From: an uncultured Thalassotalea sp.
GTDB lineage: Bacteria > Pseudomonadota > Gammaproteobacteria > Enterobacterales > Alteromonadaceae
Length of the DNA: 64,000 nt
Direction: 5' to 3'
NCBI GenBank assembly: GCA_947492575.1
Contig: CANLNK010000006.1
Location: forward strand, 62,001-126,000
A model generated the notes under the pieces. That model saw nothing but the letters and a program-made list of their open reading frames with translations. It had not been told where the DNA came from and ran no database searches. A program made the translations under genes and the position numbers. Below are positions 62,428-64,000 of the stretch, one piece after another; within the stretch, counting starts at the first letter, position 1; each line of letters begins with the position of its first letter.

Positions 62428-64000
62428 CTATGCAGCAAAAAAGATAACACTAAGCGTCCAAAGCAAGCCAGCCAAACCAGCAGCAAAAGAAGCAGGAACA
62501 ATTTGCGATTTCACGTGGTCCATCAAATCACAACCGGTCGTCATTGAACTTAATATTGTGGTATCAGAAATTGGCGAACACTGGTCGCCATAAATACTGC
62601 CGTTAAGGACAGTTGCAAAACATATCATCATGTAGATTTCTGGATTTGCTAACATCTGACTTTCAGCAATAGCCCAAGCAAGCGGCATCGCTAGTGGGAA
62701 TGCTATCGCATATGTTCCCCAACTCGTCCCCGTAGAAAACGCGATCACCATGGTAATTAACTGCAAGGTGACAGGCAGCGCCCAAAATGGCAAAGTCTCA
62801 CCCAGCAAGGAAACCAAGTAAAGTCCACCACCAGTTTCTTTACTAATAAAACCGATAATCACCGCCATCATCAAAATAACAGATGCAAACACAACACCTT
62901 TTAAACCTAGGTTTAGGCCTTCCATTAAGTTCTTCAGCGACATACCTTTTACCAAGGCCATGGTAATCGCCAGCATTAATGCTGCGCCAAAAGCCCAGTT
63001 CACTTTAGGTGAGCCGATGAAAATAAAGGTAAACACGGCAATACCAATTAACGAAACTAAAGGAATAACGAACTCTAAATAGTGTGGTCGGTAACCTTCA
63101 GGTACTGCACTGCCTTGCAACTCTTTAGCACTTAACGGCTGTGCACCTGGCGCATCTAGCTCGCCCGTGGTATTTGCACGAACATGAGCTGCGCGAATTC
63201 TCTTACCCGAGAAGGTCGTAATGTTAAGGCTTAATAACAAGGTGCCGAGCACAGCAAAAATGCCGTAGAAACTAAACGGAATACTGCTAAAAAAGAATGC
63301 TAACCTATCGGCTTCTGTCGCTAAGAATGCAACACCGGGCACAAAAATTAACGCCTGAACGTACGCAGGCCATGCATTAAACGCCAGTACTGCTGCAATC
63401 GGTGACGCTGTAGAGTCAACGATGTAGCTCATCTCTTCATGGCTAACTTTTGCTTTGTCTGCCAAAGGTCTTACGGTTGTACCCACTAGCACAGTACTCA
63501 TGGTGCCGCCTTGGAAAAATAAGACCCCAAGAAACCATGACACAAGTTTTGCTGAGCGTTGCCCTTTCACAAATTTTCTGGTCATCATGTTGGCAAATGC
63601 TTGGGCAGCACCTGTTTTAGCCCATATTCCCAACAGCCCACCGAGCAACCACAAGTAAAGCAACAGCAACGCCGCTGTGCCTTCTTTTGCTAAGTTGGGA
63701 ATAATAATGCTGTCGGTGATGTCGTATTCGCCCAGCATTAGCGCGCCAACGATGATTCCTGAGAAAAGAGCGGTAAGCGGTTCACGTGTAATTAAACAGA
63801 GTGAAACGGTGATTAATGCAGGTAACAGAGACCAGAAGCCAAAATGAAAAGCGGGCTTTAACTGTTTTATCACCCCCTTGTCATCAACCACCCATTGTTG
63901 TGACAGTTCAGGTTGGCTAACGTTATTGAGGTTTTGTTGATTCAGAGGAGATTGCTGGTACGGGACGATGTCGGTTATGACAACTTCCTGACCTTTATAC
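62428..64000 (-). CDS. NhaC-family Na+/H+ antiporter or organic-acid transporter, 5' end off the window
   Basis: At least 524 codons; the frame is open to the window edge, so the N-terminus is missing. From about 63891 the sequence [38 protein letters not shown] begins the membrane part with some 11-12 helices and [20 protein letters not shown] and [25 protein letters not shown], typical of NhaC. A GTG at 63891 could be an internal start but has no ribosome binding site, and the residues before it ([17 protein letters not shown]) look coded. It is 62 bases from dgcR. NhaC relatives exchange Na+ for protons or amino/organic acids, so it may import D-glutamate here. Confidence 0.8.
   Translation of the reverse strand, partial: YKGQEVVITDIVPYQQSPLNQQNLNNVSQPELSQQWVVDDKGVIKQLKPAFHFGFWSLLPALITVSLCLITREPLTALFSGIIVGALMLGEYDITDSIIIPNLAKEGTAALLLLYLWLLGGLLGIWAKTGAAQAFANMMTRKFVKGQRSAKLVSWFLGVLFFQGGTMSTVLVGTTVRPLADKAKVSHEEMSYIVDSTASPIAAVLAFNAWPAYVQALIFVPGVAFLATEADRLAFFFSSIPFSFYGIFAVLGTLLLSLNITTFSGKRIRAAHVRANTTGELDAPGAQPLSAKELQGSAVPEGYRPHYLEFVIPLVSLIGIAVFTFIFIGSPKVNWAFGAALMLAITMALVKGMSLKNLMEGLNLGLKGVVFASVILMMAVIIGFISKETGGGLYLVSLLGETLPFWALPVTLQLITMVIAFSTGTSWGTYAIAFPLAMPLAWAIAESQMLANPEIYMMICFATVLNGSIYGDQCSPISDTTILSSMTTGCDLMDHVKSQIVPASFAAGLAGLLWTLSVIFFAA

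Overview
The window looks like chromosomal DNA from a marine gammaproteobacterium of the Alteromonadales, most like Colwelliaceae (Colwellia or Thalassotalea type). The reasons are a low-GC genome, a complete gltA / sdhCDAB / sucAB / sucCD block, an NlpI-PNPase pair, the dgcN-dgcA D-glutamate pathway known from marine bacteria, and integron attC-like sites of the Vibrio/Pseudoalteromonas style. No rRNA, tRNA, CRISPR array, prophage or insertion-sequence transposase was seen.

Layout. Positions 1-10436 hold accessory genes: a DsbB-like membrane protein, a MerR/TipA regulator, a DUF945 protein, a glutaredoxin, a chemoreceptor followed by a membrane-anchored NIT-domain protein, and four stand-alone periplasmic solute-binding-like proteins with no permease. 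Positions 10437-12168 are a gene-poor nest of repeats: two composite copies, each with 37-bp tandem units and a 118-bp multi-hairpin element. Two very small basic ORFs follow. Positions 12624-24418 are the TCA-cycle block, with gltA divergent from sdhC. Positions 24720-27372 pair tcdA with a fused csdA-csdE gene. Positions 27788-32515 hold a putative metallopeptidase, nlpI and pnp. Rather than rpsO, a MITE-like element lies upstream of pnp.

Positions 33001-44895 are mixed: an alpha/beta hydrolase, a GAF-GGDEF diguanylate cyclase, a UvrD-type helicase behind a near-consensus LexA box, a fifth solute-binding protein, small membrane proteins, a CapA-family protein, a secreted HExxH protease and two integral membrane proteins. 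Positions 45043-50768 hold a two-component system, a CadC-like regulator with a beta-propeller sensor, and an S41 protease. Positions 51296-54816 hold an MFS transporter and a DapA-family aldolase, divergent from a MocR-type regulator whose operator-like repeats fill the shared promoter.

The most unusual part is 54841-58916. Five transcription units' worth of ORFs, all on the minus strand, are separated by attC-like sites, and two stop codons lie inside attC core sites. I read this as a piece of chromosomal integron cassette array with no integrase in the window. One cassette carries a tightly coupled pair: a NdpA/YejK-type nucleoid-associated protein and a membrane-anchored coiled-coil protein. 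This is my best candidate for an undescribed system, possibly anti-phage. The last part, 59312-64000, is a D-glutamate utilisation cluster: dgcA, dgcN, a LysR regulator and an NhaC-family transporter that runs off the window.
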